Shown here in pieces: positions 7,828-17,128 of a stretch of 64,000 nt of DNA. The position numbers were made by a program, and so were the translations under genes. The stretch is taken from positions 1,064,071 to 1,128,070 of the forward strand of contig NZ_QFRX01000001.1 of NCBI RefSeq assembly GCF_003143935.1, written 5' to 3'. The notes beneath the pieces were generated by a model that was not told the origin of the DNA, did no database searches, and worked only from the letters and a program-made list of their open reading frames with translations. Position 1 is the first letter of the stretch. Every line of letters begins with the position of its first letter. Origin of the DNA: Streptomyces sp. Act143 (GTDB lineage Bacteria > Actinomycetota > Actinomycetes > Streptomycetales > Streptomycetaceae).

Positions 7828-10071
7828 TCAGCCGCCGCCCGCCGCGCGCTGCTGCCGCAGCACCGCCACCCTCCGGTACAGCTCGACGGCCTCGGCGCCG
7901 CGGCCGAGTTGTTCCAGGCAGTGGGCCTCGTCGTTGCGGCTGGCGAGGGTGTCGGGGTGGCCCGCGCCGAGGACGCGTTCGCGGGCGGCGGCCACGCGGC
8001 GGTACTCGGTGAGGGCGTCGGTCCAACGGCCCAGCCAGCCGAGGCCGACGGCGACCTCGCGGCGGCTCACCAAGGTGTCGGGGTGCTCGGGGCCCAGGAC
8101 GCGCTCCCGGATGGCGCACACGTCGCGGGACTCGGCGAGGGCCTCCTCCCAGCGGCCGAGGCGGCCGAGGTTGACGCCGAGGCCGTGCCGGGCGCGCAGG
8201 GTCTCGGGGTGGGCGGGGCCGTTCACGCGGGTGCGGTCCTCGATGAGGTCGCGGTAGAGCTGGAGGGCCTCGGCGCTGCGGCCCAGGCGGCCGAGGCTGA
8301 TGCCGACCTCGTAGCGGGCGGCGAGGGTGTCCGGATGGTCGGGGCCGAGGGCCTGTGCGCGGGCCTCTGCGACCTCGTGGTAGGTCTGCAGGGCCTCCGG
8401 CCAGCGGCCCAACTGGCCGAGCGCGTAGGCGACTTCGTAGCGGGTGACCAGGGTGTCGGGGTGGGTCGGACCGAGGACACGGGCGCGGGCCGCGGCCACG
8501 TCGCGGGCCATGCGGTAGGAGTCCTCCAGACGGCCGAGGCGACTGAGGTTGAAGGCGAGGTTGTGGCGGCAGCGCAGGGTGTCGGGGTGGTCGGCGCCCA
8601 TGGTGCGTTCGCGGGCGGCCAGGACCGACTGGTAGACCTGGTGGGCGTCGAAGTGGCGGCCCAACTGGCCGAGCACGTAAGCCATTTCCTGGCGGGCGGC
8701 GAGGGTTTCGGGGTGGTCGGGGCCGAGGGCGAGGCTGCGGGCCCGGGCCACGTGCTTGTACTCGCGCAGGGCGTCGGCGGCGCGGCCGGTGCGGGAGAGG
8801 GTGAAGGCGACCTCGTAGCGGCTGGCGAGGGTGTCCGGGTGGTCGGGGCCCAACAGGTGCTCGCGCTCGGCGGCGACCGCGCGGTGCACCTCGCCCGCCT
8901 CCGCCCAGCGGCCGAGGCGGCCCAGGCTGAGCCCCGCGTTGTGCCGTCCGGCCAGGGCGGTGATCGCTTCCTGGGAGGGCGCGGGCGGTTCGTCGGGGAC
9001 GGGTTCGGAGGGCCGGGCGACGACCGTCCGCGGGATCCACTCGCCGGTGAGGGCGGCGCCTTCCCCGGGCGGCGCGGGACCGGCGCCGGGGCCGATCGCC
9101 TTGTGGCCGGTGGTCATGCCCCGGGTCCAGGAGGGCAGGCGGGTCTCGCGAGCAGGCGGCGGTCCGAGGGCCGGGCGGAGCGTCGGCTGCGGGGTCACCA
9201 CGGTGGGCACGTACGTCGGCGTGGTACGGCCCAGGCTGAGCCGGCGAGCCAACTCACGTGCGTCGTGCGGGCGTTGTTCGGGCAGCTTGGCCAGCAGATC
9301 CAGGATGATCTTCTCGAAGTACGCGGGCACCTCCGGGCGGTGGCTGCGCGGCGGGCGGGGCGGGGTGTCGCGGTGGCCGACGAGGATCGCCCAGGCGTCG
9401 TCGAGGTCGAACGGCGGCACGCCGGTGGTGATCTCGTACAGCACGCACCCCAGCGAGTACAGGTCGCTGCGCTGGTCGACCTCGGAGCCGCCGATCTGCT
9501 CGGGGGACATGTAGTGCGGGGTGCCCATCGCGATGCCGGTGCCGGTGAGCCGGGACGTGAAGCCGATGTCGTGGCCGAGCCGGGCGATGCCGAAGTCGCA
9601 GATCTTCACGGTGCCGTCGGCCAGCCGCATGATGTTGGCCGGCTTCAGGTCGCGGTGCACGATGCCCTGCTGGTGGGTGTAGGCGAGCGCGGCGGCCACC
9701 TGGTCGGCGATGTCGACGACGTCCGGGACGGGCAGCGGATGGTGCCTGTTGTCCTCCAGGAGCTGGCTGAGGTTGCGGCCCTCCAGCAGCTCCATGACGA
9801 GGAAGAGGATGCCGTCGGACTCGCCGAAGTCATGGACGACGGTGATCCCGCGGTGCTGGAGGGCGGCGGCGACGCGGGCCTCCCGCCGGAACCGCTCGCG
9901 CAGGACGCGGGTGAAGGCCTGGTCGTGGGACGGGCCGAGCGGCTTGAGGCACTTCACGGCGACCCGGCGGCCCAGCGACTCGTCGCGGGCCCGCCACACC
10001 TCGCCCATGCCGCCGCGCCCGATCAGGTCGAGCAACCGGTAGCGGCCCTGGATCAGCTTGCTGTCCCCCAT
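7828..10071 (-). CDS. Soluble Hanks-type Ser/Thr protein kinase with nine C-terminal TPR units
   Basis: A 747-residue protein. Residues 1-270 form a complete kinase: glycine loop GRGGMGEV, catalytic Lys in VAVKCLKP, HRDLKPANIM and the DFG of ICDFGIARLG, followed by an activation segment with GTPHYMSPEQ. A Pro-rich linker of about 90 residues leads to kinesin-light-chain-like tetratricopeptide repeats with a 42-residue period. The motif DHPDTLAxRYEV recurs eight times, after one initial degenerate unit. There is no transmembrane helix or PASTA domain, so unlike PknB this kinase is cytosolic and the TPR array presumably recruits substrate or senses a partner. It follows the acyl-CoA dehydrogenase and MpaB genes on the same strand with a 63-nt gap. 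Partners are unknown. Confidence 0.93.
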   Translation of the reverse strand: MGDSKLIQGRYRLLDLIGRGGMGEVWRARDESLGRRVAVKCLKPLGPSHDQAFTRVLRERFRREARVAAALQHRGITVVHDFGESDGILFLVMELLEGRNLSQLLEDNRHHPLPVPDVVDIADQVAAALAYTHQQGIVHRDLKPANIMRLADGTVKICDFGIARLGHDIGFTSRLTGTGIAMGTPHYMSPEQIGGSEVDQRSDLYSLGCVLYEITTGVPPFDLDDAWAILVGHRDTPPRPPRSHRPEVPAYFEKIILDLLAKLPEQRPHDARELARRLSLGRTTPTYVPTVVTPQPTLRPALGPPPARETRLPSWTRGMTTGHKAIGPGAGPAPPGEGAALTGEWIPRTVVARPSEPVPDEPPAPSQEAITALAGRHNAGLSLGRLGRWAEAGEVHRAVAAEREHLLGPDHPDTLASRYEVAFTLSRTGRAADALREYKHVARARSLALGPDHPETLAARQEMAYVLGQLGRHFDAHQVYQSVLAARERTMGADHPDTLRCRHNLAFNLSRLGRLEDSYRMARDVAAARARVLGPTHPDTLVTRYEVAYALGQLGRWPEALQTYHEVAEARAQALGPDHPDTLAARYEVGISLGRLGRSAEALQLYRDLIEDRTRVNGPAHPETLRARHGLGVNLGRLGRWEEALAESRDVCAIRERVLGPEHPDTLVSRREVAVGLGWLGRWTDALTEYRRVAAARERVLGAGHPDTLASRNDEAHCLEQLGRGAEAVELYRRVAVLRQQRAAGGG

Positions 10072-10134
10072 CTGCTGCGATCGCCCCCGTCGAAGTCTCG
10101 CCGCCCCGCCCCTGGTCCCGTCCAGTATGGCGAG

Positions 10135-10977
10135 CTATCTCCCGACTTTGTACGGTGCGGGGCGGGAGCCGGGGCCGAGCCGTGACATGGCGCGGAGGAT
10201 GTGTTTGGGCGGCAGTTGCCAGCGCAGACGTGCGGGAACAGCGCGCAGCAGGGTGCCGGTGAGCCGCAACTGGCGGGTGACGGTGGCGGGTTCGGGAGCC
10301 GGTCTGCCGTACAGGTCGTGGGCGTACGGCGGCAGGGCGGCGTACGCCAGGTGTGCCACGCGCCGCCACAGCACCTCGCGCGCCGGGACGAGCAGGGGGT
10401 GCGTCGGCGGGCGGAGCAGGAAGTCGTCGACCGCGCGCGCCTCGGGCCCGGCGGCGAGTTCGGGCCGGACCTTCTCGAAGTAGGCGGCCATCTCGGCCTG
10501 GTTCGCCGGTACGGCGTCGGGGTCGAGGCCCACCAGGCGGGCGCTGACCCGGTGTTCGGCGATGTAGCGGTCGGCGAGCTCGTCGGTGAGGCGGAACCCG
10601 GAGCGGCGGGCGACGTGCAGATAGGAGTCGATCTCGGCGCAGTGCACCCACAGCAGCAGCTCGGGTTCGTCGACGCCGTAGGTCTCGCCGGTGTCGGGGT
10701 CGGTCGCGGACAGCATGCGGTGGATCTTCCGGACCCGGGCGCCCGCTCGCTCGGCGGCCCCGGTGGTGCCGTAGGTCGTGGTGCCGACGAAGTTCGCGGT
10801 GCGCAGCAGCCGGCCCCAGGCGTCCTGCCGGAAGTCGGAGTTCTGCATGACACCGCGCACGGCGCGTGGGTGCAGGGCCTGGAGATACAGTGCGCGGACA
10901 CCGGCGACCCACATCATCGGGTCGCCGTGCATCTGCCAGGTGACCGAGGTCGGGGTGAACAGCCCGGGATCTGCCAT
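10135..10977 (-). CDS. MpaB-family oxygenase (DUF2236)
   Basis: A 280-residue soluble protein with the MpaB/latex-clearing-protein family pattern. The N-terminal part reads WQMHGDPMMWVAGVRALYLQ, then LHPRAV and later the helical core with WVHCAEIDSYL. Family members are b-type heme proteins. The fungal MpaB and rubber-cleaving Lcp show the fold can do oxidative C-C cleavage, but most actinomycete copies have no known substrate. Its ATG is only 9 nt after the acyl-CoA dehydrogenase stop, so the two are almost certainly co-transcribed. This suggests a lipid or terpenoid substrate, as an inference. Confidence 0.85.
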   Translation of the reverse strand: MADPGLFTPTSVTWQMHGDPMMWVAGVRALYLQALHPRAVRGVMQNSDFRQDAWGRLLRTANFVGTTTYGTTGAAERAGARVRKIHRMLSATDPDTGETYGVDEPELLLWVHCAEIDSYLHVARRSGFRLTDELADRYIAEHRVSARLVGLDPDAVPANQAEMAAYFEKVRPELAAGPEARAVDDFLLRPPTHPLLVPAREVLWRRVAHLAYAALPPYAHDLYGRPAPEPATVTRQLRLTGTLLRAVPARLRWQLPPKHILRAMSRLGPGSRPAPYKVGR

Positions 10978-10986
10978 ACCGGCAGG

Positions 10987-12165
10987 CTAGCGCCGCACCC
11001 GCGGCATCCCCAGACCGATCCACGAGATGATCTCCCGCTGGATCTCGTTGTTGCCGCCGCCGAAGGTGAAGATGACGGCGGACCGGTAGCCGCGCTCCAG
11101 TTCGCCGTGGAGCACCGTGCCCGCGGAGCCCTCCTTCAGGGCGCCGGCCGCGGCGACCACCTCCATGAGCCAGGCGTAGGCGTCGCGGCGGGCCTCGGAG
11201 CCGTAGACCTTGACCGCGGAGGCGTCCTGCGGGGTGAGCGTGCCGTTCTGGACGGCGTTGACCATCTGCCAGTTGAGCAGCTTCATCGCGTCGAGCCGCA
11301 CATGGGTCTGGGCGAGGCGGCGGCGTACCCAGGGCAGGTCGACGACGCGGCGGCCGTCGGCGAGTTTGGTCTCCATGGCCCAGCGCTGGACGTCGTTCAG
11401 GGCGCGGATCGCCATGGTGCCGTGGGCGGCGAGGGTGACGCGCTCGTGGTTGAGCTGGTTGGTGATCAGCCGCCAGCCCTGATTCTCCTCGCCGACGCGG
11501 TGGGTGACGGGGACGCGGATGTCCTCGTAGTAGCTGGCCGTGGTGTCGTGGCCGGCGAGGGTGTTGATGACGGTGCAGGAGTAGCCGGGTTCGGTGGTCG
11601 GGACCAGGAGCATGGTGATGCCCTTGTGCGGCGGGGCGTCCGGGTCGGTGCGGGTGGCCAGCCACACCCAGTCCGCCGTGTCGCCGTTGGTGGTCCAGAT
11701 CTTCTGGCCGTTGACGACGTACTCGTCCCCGTCGCGCACGGCGCGCGTCTTCAACGACGCCAGATCCGTACCGGCGTCGGGCTCGCTGTAGCCGATCGCG
11801 AAGTCGATCTCGCCGGAGAGGATCTTGGGGAGGAAGTAGTCCTTCTGCTCGTCGGTGCCGTACTGCATGATCGTCGGGCCGACGGTGTTCAGGGCCATCA
11901 GCGGCAGCGGTACGCCGGCCTGGGCGGCCTCGTCGAAGAAGATGAACTGTTCCATCGCGCTCAGACCGCGCCCGCCGTACTCCTCGGGCCAGCCCACCCC
12001 CAGCCAGCGGTCGGCGCCGAGGCGGCGGATGATCTCGCGGTAGAACCGCTTCTGTTCGCGCCGGTCGCCGTGCCGGGCGTTCGCGTCCTCGGGCACCAAG
12101 CCGGCGAAGTACGCGCGCAGTTCGGTGCGCAGCCGCTGCTGCTCGGGTGTGTATGCGAGATGCAC
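10987..12165 (-). CDS. Acyl-CoA dehydrogenase
   Basis: A 392-residue acyl-CoA dehydrogenase. The N-terminal helical domain (AYTPEQQRLRTELRAYFAGL) and the GWPEEYGGRGL turn are typical. The middle beta domain contains AIGYSEPDAGTDLASL, which lines the flavin site, and the C-terminal helical domain ends with IQREIISWIGLGMPR. Length fits the family (380-400). Start chosen at GTG 12165, since GGAGG sits 5 nt upstream; an in-frame codon 42 nt further up has no site. It introduces a double bond into an acyl-CoA, with electrons passed to ETF. Unlike FadE5-type proteins it has no added domains. Likely first gene of the unit with MpaB. Confidence 0.93.
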   Translation of the reverse strand: MHLAYTPEQQRLRTELRAYFAGLVPEDANARHGDRREQKRFYREIIRRLGADRWLGVGWPEEYGGRGLSAMEQFIFFDEAAQAGVPLPLMALNTVGPTIMQYGTDEQKDYFLPKILSGEIDFAIGYSEPDAGTDLASLKTRAVRDGDEYVVNGQKIWTTNGDTADWVWLATRTDPDAPPHKGITMLLVPTTEPGYSCTVINTLAGHDTTASYYEDIRVPVTHRVGEENQGWRLITNQLNHERVTLAAHGTMAIRALNDVQRWAMETKLADGRRVVDLPWVRRRLAQTHVRLDAMKLLNWQMVNAVQNGTLTPQDASAVKVYGSEARRDAYAWLMEVVAAAGALKEGSAGTVLHGELERGYRSAVIFTFGGGNNEIQREIISWIGLGMPRVRR

Positions 12166-12260
12166 GGCGCCTCCAGGCTCCCCGGGACCGGTCCTGACGG
12201 CGCACACGGTAGAACGTGTTCCAGAAATAGGGAATGGTCAGGTCCCGCCGAGGCATACGA

Positions 12261-12287
12261 AAAGGCCCCCGCGACGCGGGGGCCCGT
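12261..12287 (-). terminator. Intrinsic terminator of cbtBA
   Basis: Arms GGCCCCCGC (12264-12272) and GCGGGGGCC (12276-12284) pair perfectly around a 3-nt loop. Read on the minus strand the stem is followed by TTTT (AAAA at 12260-12263 on the plus strand), a classical rho-independent terminator just after the cbtA stop at 12303. It also separates this unit from the acyl-CoA dehydrogenase promoter. Confidence 0.9.
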
Positions 12288-12302
12288 TCGGTCGTGAACC
12301 GC

Positions 12303-13067
12303 TCAGCGCGCGACGGGCGTCGGCTGCTTCCCGGCGCCCGCCGACGGCTCGGCGGGTTTCGGAGCCAACTGCCGCTCCGCCAGCAGCCCGAAGACCAGCC
12401 CGAAGGCGGTCCACAGGGTCACCTGCACGGCGAGCGCGGCGAGCCGGTACTGCCACAGCAAGGTGGCCGGGAAGTGCTCCGGCACCTCGTTGAAGGACGG
12501 CAGGAACGCGTACGCCAGACCGACGACGAGGACGAAGAACGCGCCCGCGGCGAGGGTGGCGTTCCAGTTGCCCAGCCGGGGTGCGAGGCGCTTGCCCAGG
12601 ATGACCGTGCCCACCGTCAGCAGCACACTGAGGACGATCATCAGGAAGAACAGCGCGGTCCGCTGGTTCAGCGTGTCGGGGTCACCGACGGCCGGCGGGT
12701 TGGCGGGGTACTTGAGGAACGGGACGACGTACACCGCGACCAGTCCGGCGACCGCCAGGAGCAGCGCGCTCGCGCGCGGCCCGAAGCGGCCGATCCGGCC
12801 GAGCGCGAAGCAGTACGCGAGCGCCGCGATGCCGCCGAAGGCGACCCCGTAGACGAGGACGCCGGTGGACAGGCCCGCGGTGGACTGGAGCGTACGGCTG
12901 AAGAGTTCCTCGCCGCCGTGCTCGTGCGCGTGGGTCTCCTCGAAGGCGATGGCCTGATCGACGCGCGGCTCCCCGAGGAAGTACGCGACGACGAGGGCGG
13001 CCAGCCCCGCGACGAGGCCCGCGAGCATGCCGCGGACCAGGAGGTTTCTGACAGTTGCGGAGTTCAT
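12303..13067 (-). CDS. cbtA: CbtA family cobalt transporter subunit
   Basis: A 254-residue integral membrane protein with about six hydrophobic segments. The first spans residues 10-31 (LLVRGMLAGLVAGLAALVVA), followed by a His/Glu-rich loop ETHAHEHGGEELFSR that is a plausible metal-binding element. The PANPPAVGDPDTLNQRT loop is also typical of CbtA. CbtA with CbtB is a predicted cobalt importer repeatedly found under cobalamin riboswitch control. Here cbtB lies 25 nt upstream, the pair sits behind such a riboswitch, and a terminator follows. The family function rests on comparative genomics. Confidence 0.9.
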   Translation of the reverse strand: MNSATVRNLLVRGMLAGLVAGLAALVVAYFLGEPRVDQAIAFEETHAHEHGGEELFSRTLQSTAGLSTGVLVYGVAFGGIAALAYCFALGRIGRFGPRASALLLAVAGLVAVYVVPFLKYPANPPAVGDPDTLNQRTALFFLMIVLSVLLTVGTVILGKRLAPRLGNWNATLAAGAFFVLVVGLAYAFLPSFNEVPEHFPATLLWQYRLAALAVQVTLWTAFGLVFGLLAERQLAPKPAEPSAGAGKQPTPVAR

Positions 13068-13092
13068 GCGCGGCTACGCTTCCTCGCCGCCG

Positions 13093-13314
13093 TCAGTGGC
13101 ACGGGAAGCCGAGCAGATGGCGGGCGTCATGCACCCACTCGTGGACCCCCTCGCCGGAGAGGAGGGAGGTGGCGCCCTGCTCGGCGCCGACGAAGTAGAG
13201 CAGGACCAGCATCAGGACGCCGAAGAAGACCGCCCAGGGGACGATGGCGCCGATCGGCAGCTTGGCGGGTACGGCGGTGGAACTGGTTGTCGGCTGAGCG
13301 ACGGTCTGCGCCAT
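13093..13314 (-). CDS. cbtB: CbtB family cobalt transporter small subunit
   Basis: A 73-residue protein with one transmembrane helix (residues 21-42, IGAIVPWAVFFGVLMLVLLY). The C-terminal tail holds three His and a Cys (HEWVHDARHLLGFPCH), the expected metal-binding end of CbtB. The start is ATG 13314 with AGGAGG 7 nt upstream. It is first in the unit with cbtA, downstream of the cobalamin riboswitch, so high B12 should shut it off. Confidence 0.9.
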   Translation of the reverse strand: MAQTVAQPTTSSTAVPAKLPIGAIVPWAVFFGVLMLVLLYFVGAEQGATSLLSGEGVHEWVHDARHLLGFPCH

Positions 13315-13339
13315 GGCAGGACCTCCTGGGGGAACTCGC

Positions 13340-13485
13340 GTCCCGTCTCGGTGGTGCACAGGACGACAGGGCGGGTCTGACTCACCCGGCCCGCACCCTG
13401 GGGGGCGTGCCCGGCATACAGTGGCGCGACCGTGCCGGAATCCCACCGGCTTCCACCGAACCGTCGTCGATATCGACGAGACGGT
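13340..13485 (-). promoter_or_regulatory. Cobalamin riboswitch controlling cbtBA
   Basis: Read on the minus strand, the cbtB leader shows the cobalamin aptamer blocks in order: GGAAGCCGGTGGGATTCCGG, then CGCGCCACTGTATGCC (the CGC-x-ACTGTA core), and, about 40 nt later, GAGTCAGACCCGCC (the AGTCAG-xx-ACC-x-GCC block). GTCTCG at the 5' end can pair with CGAGAC at the 3' end to close P1. The aptamer ends about 15 nt before the AGGAGG of cbtB, so translational masking of the ribosome site is likely. Confidence 0.9.
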
Positions 13486-13601
13486 ACCGCGTGGAAGAGG
13501 TACGGCCAAGAGCGCACGGGTCGGCCCCGAGCGCCCCTGAAGCGCGGTTCTGCATGTCAAGTACCCGACAAAGAAGGGATGTTGAGCGGGAGAATGGACG
13601 G

Positions 13602-14183
13602 ATGACCAGCCGAGTGATGTTGATCTCACCCGCGGTCAGCGCGGCGCTGCGGGAGGCCCGCTTCGACGACGGCTGCCCGCTCGACCCCGCCGGACTGCGG
13701 CTGGCCCGGGCCGCCGCGGGGACGCTCCCGGCGGCCCGGCGGGTCCGCTCCTCCCCCACCGCGCGCTGCCGCGAGACGGCCGGAGCGCTCGGCCTCGACG
13801 CCCTGGACGCACCGGAGTTGGCCGCCCTCGACCCGGGCCGCTGGCGCGGCTCGACCCTCGCCGAGGTGGGCGCGGCGGAGCCCGAGGCGCTCGCGCGCTG
13901 GCTGGCCGACCCGGAAGCGGCGCCGCACGGCGGGGAGTCGGTGGACGCGCTGTGCGCACGGGTCGGGGCGTGGCTGGAGTCGATCGCCGAGAACCCCGAA
14001 GGGACTTCGGATCCGGCCCGGACGATCGCCGTCGTCGAACCCGAGATCGCGCGCGCGGCGCTCGTGCACGCGCTGGGCGCGCCGCGGCCGGCCTTCTGGC
14101 GGACCGACGTCCCGCCGCTCACGGCCGTCGAACTCAGCGGCAGGGCGGGGCGCTGGAACGTGCGGATGGGGCGGCCCCTGTGA
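13602..14183 (+). CDS. Histidine-phosphatase-fold protein apparently lacking catalytic histidines
   Basis: A 193-residue protein that aligns by eye with the phosphoglycerate-mutase-like branch 2 family: RFDDGCPLDPAGLRLA matches the RF-x-G-x-D-x-PLT-x-x-G element, SSPTARCRETA matches the SPLxRAxQTA helix, and PHGGES matches the GGES turn. However, the RHG that should open the protein reads LISPAVS, and the second His site (normally SHGG) reads VVEPEIARAAL. Both catalytic histidines are therefore absent. CobC (alpha-ribazole phosphatase) belongs to this family. Its place divergent from the B12-controlled cbtBA suggests a link to cobalamin, but as a non-catalytic or altered protein. Start ATG 13602; upstream purines are weak. 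Confidence 0.75.
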   Translation: MTSRVMLISPAVSAALREARFDDGCPLDPAGLRLARAAAGTLPAARRVRSSPTARCRETAGALGLDALDAPELAALDPGRWRGSTLAEVGAAEPEALARWLADPEAAPHGGESVDALCARVGAWLESIAENPEGTSDPARTIAVVEPEIARAALVHALGAPRPAFWRTDVPPLTAVELSGRAGRWNVRMGRPL

Positions 14184-14213
14184 GGGGCGCGCCCGGCGCC
14201 GGTCCGCGATGGC

Positions 14214-14588
14214 TCAGTTCAGCGTGGCGATGAAGTCCGTGCAGGCCTGCGCGCAGTTCCGGCAGGCCTTGGCGGCGTCCTCCGCGCCCGGCTGGTCGTC
14301 GAAGGCGTGCGCGCACTCCAGGCAGACCGTCCGGCACCACTCGAGCTGGACGCGGATGCCGTCCTCGTCCAGCCGGTTCTGCTCGGACAGCACCCGGCAG
14401 GTCGCGTCGCAGACCTCCGCGCACATGATGCCCTTGCGTCGTACGAGTTCTTGCTGCTCGGTTCCGTCCGGATCCACGAGGCTGGCACGCACCGCGCATG
14501 CCCGGGCGCAATCGGTGCACGCCTGCGCACACGCGAAACGGTCCTCCAGGAACCGGATGAGCTCCTGTTGGGGTGTCGTCGCTGTCAC
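14214..14588 (-). CDS. Cys-rich four-helix-bundle copper-binding protein (DUF326/Csp-like)
   Basis: A 124-residue protein with about 14 cysteines in helical CxxxC-type spacing: CAQACTDCARAC, then CAEVCDATC, then CRTVCLEC, then CRNCAQAC. This is the pattern of DUF326 and copper storage (Csp) four-helix bundles, in which inward-facing thiolates hold many Cu(I) ions. There is no signal peptide, so it would act in the cytosol like Csp3. Start set at GTG 14588. It converges with the phosphatase-fold gene with a 30-nt GC-rich gap, and is divergent from the DUF6479 gene. No other copper genes are visible nearby. Confidence 0.85.
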   Translation of the reverse strand: MTATTPQQELIRFLEDRFACAQACTDCARACAVRASLVDPDGTEQQELVRRKGIMCAEVCDATCRVLSEQNRLDEDGIRVQLEWCRTVCLECAHAFDDQPGAEDAAKACRNCAQACTDFIATLN

Positions 14589-14693
14589 ACCGCGCGGGTA
14601 GCCGCCGCAGATCGCGTCAAACCCTGCCGACGGAAGTTTCCGCCGGTCGCGGCGGTCGGGTTCACACCGGACGTCGGGGGTACTCGCGGGATC

Positions 14694-15044
14694 ATGAACA
14701 GCGCATCGATGGAGATGGCCGCGGGCCGCGGCGCCCTGGGCGTCGGGCTGCTCGTGGCGGGCCTGGTCGTGGTCGCCCTGTTGCTGGGGGCGTTCTGGAT
14801 GGGTGCGCGCGTCCGGCGGCGCGAGCCTCCGCCGCCCCGTCCCGAGGAACAGCCTCGGCTGCCCGAGGGCGGGCCCGTGCGTGAGGTCGCGGAGAACAGG
14901 GAGCCCGACGAGGTGCCCAGGAGCGACCACCGGCTCACCCCGCACGAGATGCCGGCCTTCGGCAACAGCAGCACCCGGACCGGCCCCGAGAAGGCCCGCC
15001 GCCGGTGGACCGACGGCAACAGCGGATCGTTCGGCAGCGGGTGA
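14694..15044 (+). CDS. DUF6479-type small membrane protein
   Basis: A 116-residue protein. Residues 14-36 form a single transmembrane helix (ALGVGLLVAGLVVVALLLGA), followed by Arg-Arg-Arg and a long Pro/Glu/Arg-rich cytosolic tail with the conserved block LTPHEMPAFGN. This matches the Streptomyces DUF6479 family, which has no known function. Start at ATG 14694. The promoter region is shared with the divergent copper-binding gene (105 nt). Confidence 0.75.
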   Translation: MNSASMEMAAGRGALGVGLLVAGLVVVALLLGAFWMGARVRRREPPPPRPEEQPRLPEGGPVREVAENREPDEVPRSDHRLTPHEMPAFGNSSTRTGPEKARRRWTDGNSGSFGSG

Positions 15045-15110
15045 CCGGACGGTCCACGATCCGCCGCCCGCGGGAGCGTATCCAGCACAGCACCGAGGGA
15101 AGTGAGTTCC

Positions 15111-15464
15111 ATGGCCGACGGCGGCCGCAGCGCCCTGCCACTGCCCGACTACGATCATCTGCCCATCGGCGGCCTGGAGAGCCGCGTGCGATCACTGGCG
15201 CCGGAGGAGGTGGAGACGCTGCTCTCCTACGAGCGCAGCCACGCCGACCGGCTCCCGGTGACCGAGTTGCTGACGGCCCGCCTGGAACAGCTGGACGCCG
15301 GCGCCGAACCGACGTCCGGCGACCCCCAGGCGCTGCGCCCGGAACAGCACGGCACGGGACGCCACGGCTCGCCCGTCTCCCCGACGACGTCGCCGGAACC
15401 GCACAGCCCGCCCCCGCACGGCACCCCCGACCAGCGGGGCAGGCCGAAGGGCGACCGCACCTAG
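15111..15464 (+). CDS. Small conserved actinobacterial protein (DUF8129-like)
   Basis: A 117-residue protein. The N-terminal 65 residues are ordered and helical: LPLPDYDHLPIGGLESRVRS, then LAPEEVETLLSYERSHADR, then PVTELLTARLEQLDAGAEPT. This block is widely conserved in actinobacteria. The C-terminal half is a low-complexity Pro/Gly/His/Ser tail. Start chosen at ATG 15111, about 10 nt after GAGGGA; the in-frame GTG at 15102 would be too close to that site. It follows DUF6479 by 66 nt on the same strand. Function unknown. Confidence 0.7.
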   Translation: MADGGRSALPLPDYDHLPIGGLESRVRSLAPEEVETLLSYERSHADRLPVTELLTARLEQLDAGAEPTSGDPQALRPEQHGTGRHGSPVSPTTSPEPHSPPPHGTPDQRGRPKGDRT

Positions 15465-15483
15465 GCGGTCCGCTGCGGGGCTG

Positions 15484-17013
<1,530 letters not shown>

Positions 17014-17080
17014 CGACGACTCCTTGACGGGCCTGTGTTGCGCCGAGTGTCACATCGGGGGCCGCACTTGGCCAGCCCCT

Positions 17081-17094
17081 GATGAAAGTTCATC
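17081..17094. promoter_or_regulatory. Short perfect inverted repeat upstream of the carboxylesterase
   Basis: GATGAA and TTCATC flank a 2-nt centre. It lies 68 nt upstream of the esterase start and 35 nt after the end of the ricin/beta-helix gene, so it could be an operator for the former or the stem of a weak terminator for the latter. Confidence 0.3.
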
Positions 17095-17128
17095 CACTAG
17101 GCGAACACACGACTCCTTGCGCCGGACG

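Noticed and set aside
10201..12297. Long plus-strand open frame opposite the MpaB and acyl-CoA dehydrogenase genes
   Set aside because: No recognisable domains, no ribosome site, and the minus-strand proteins explain the region.
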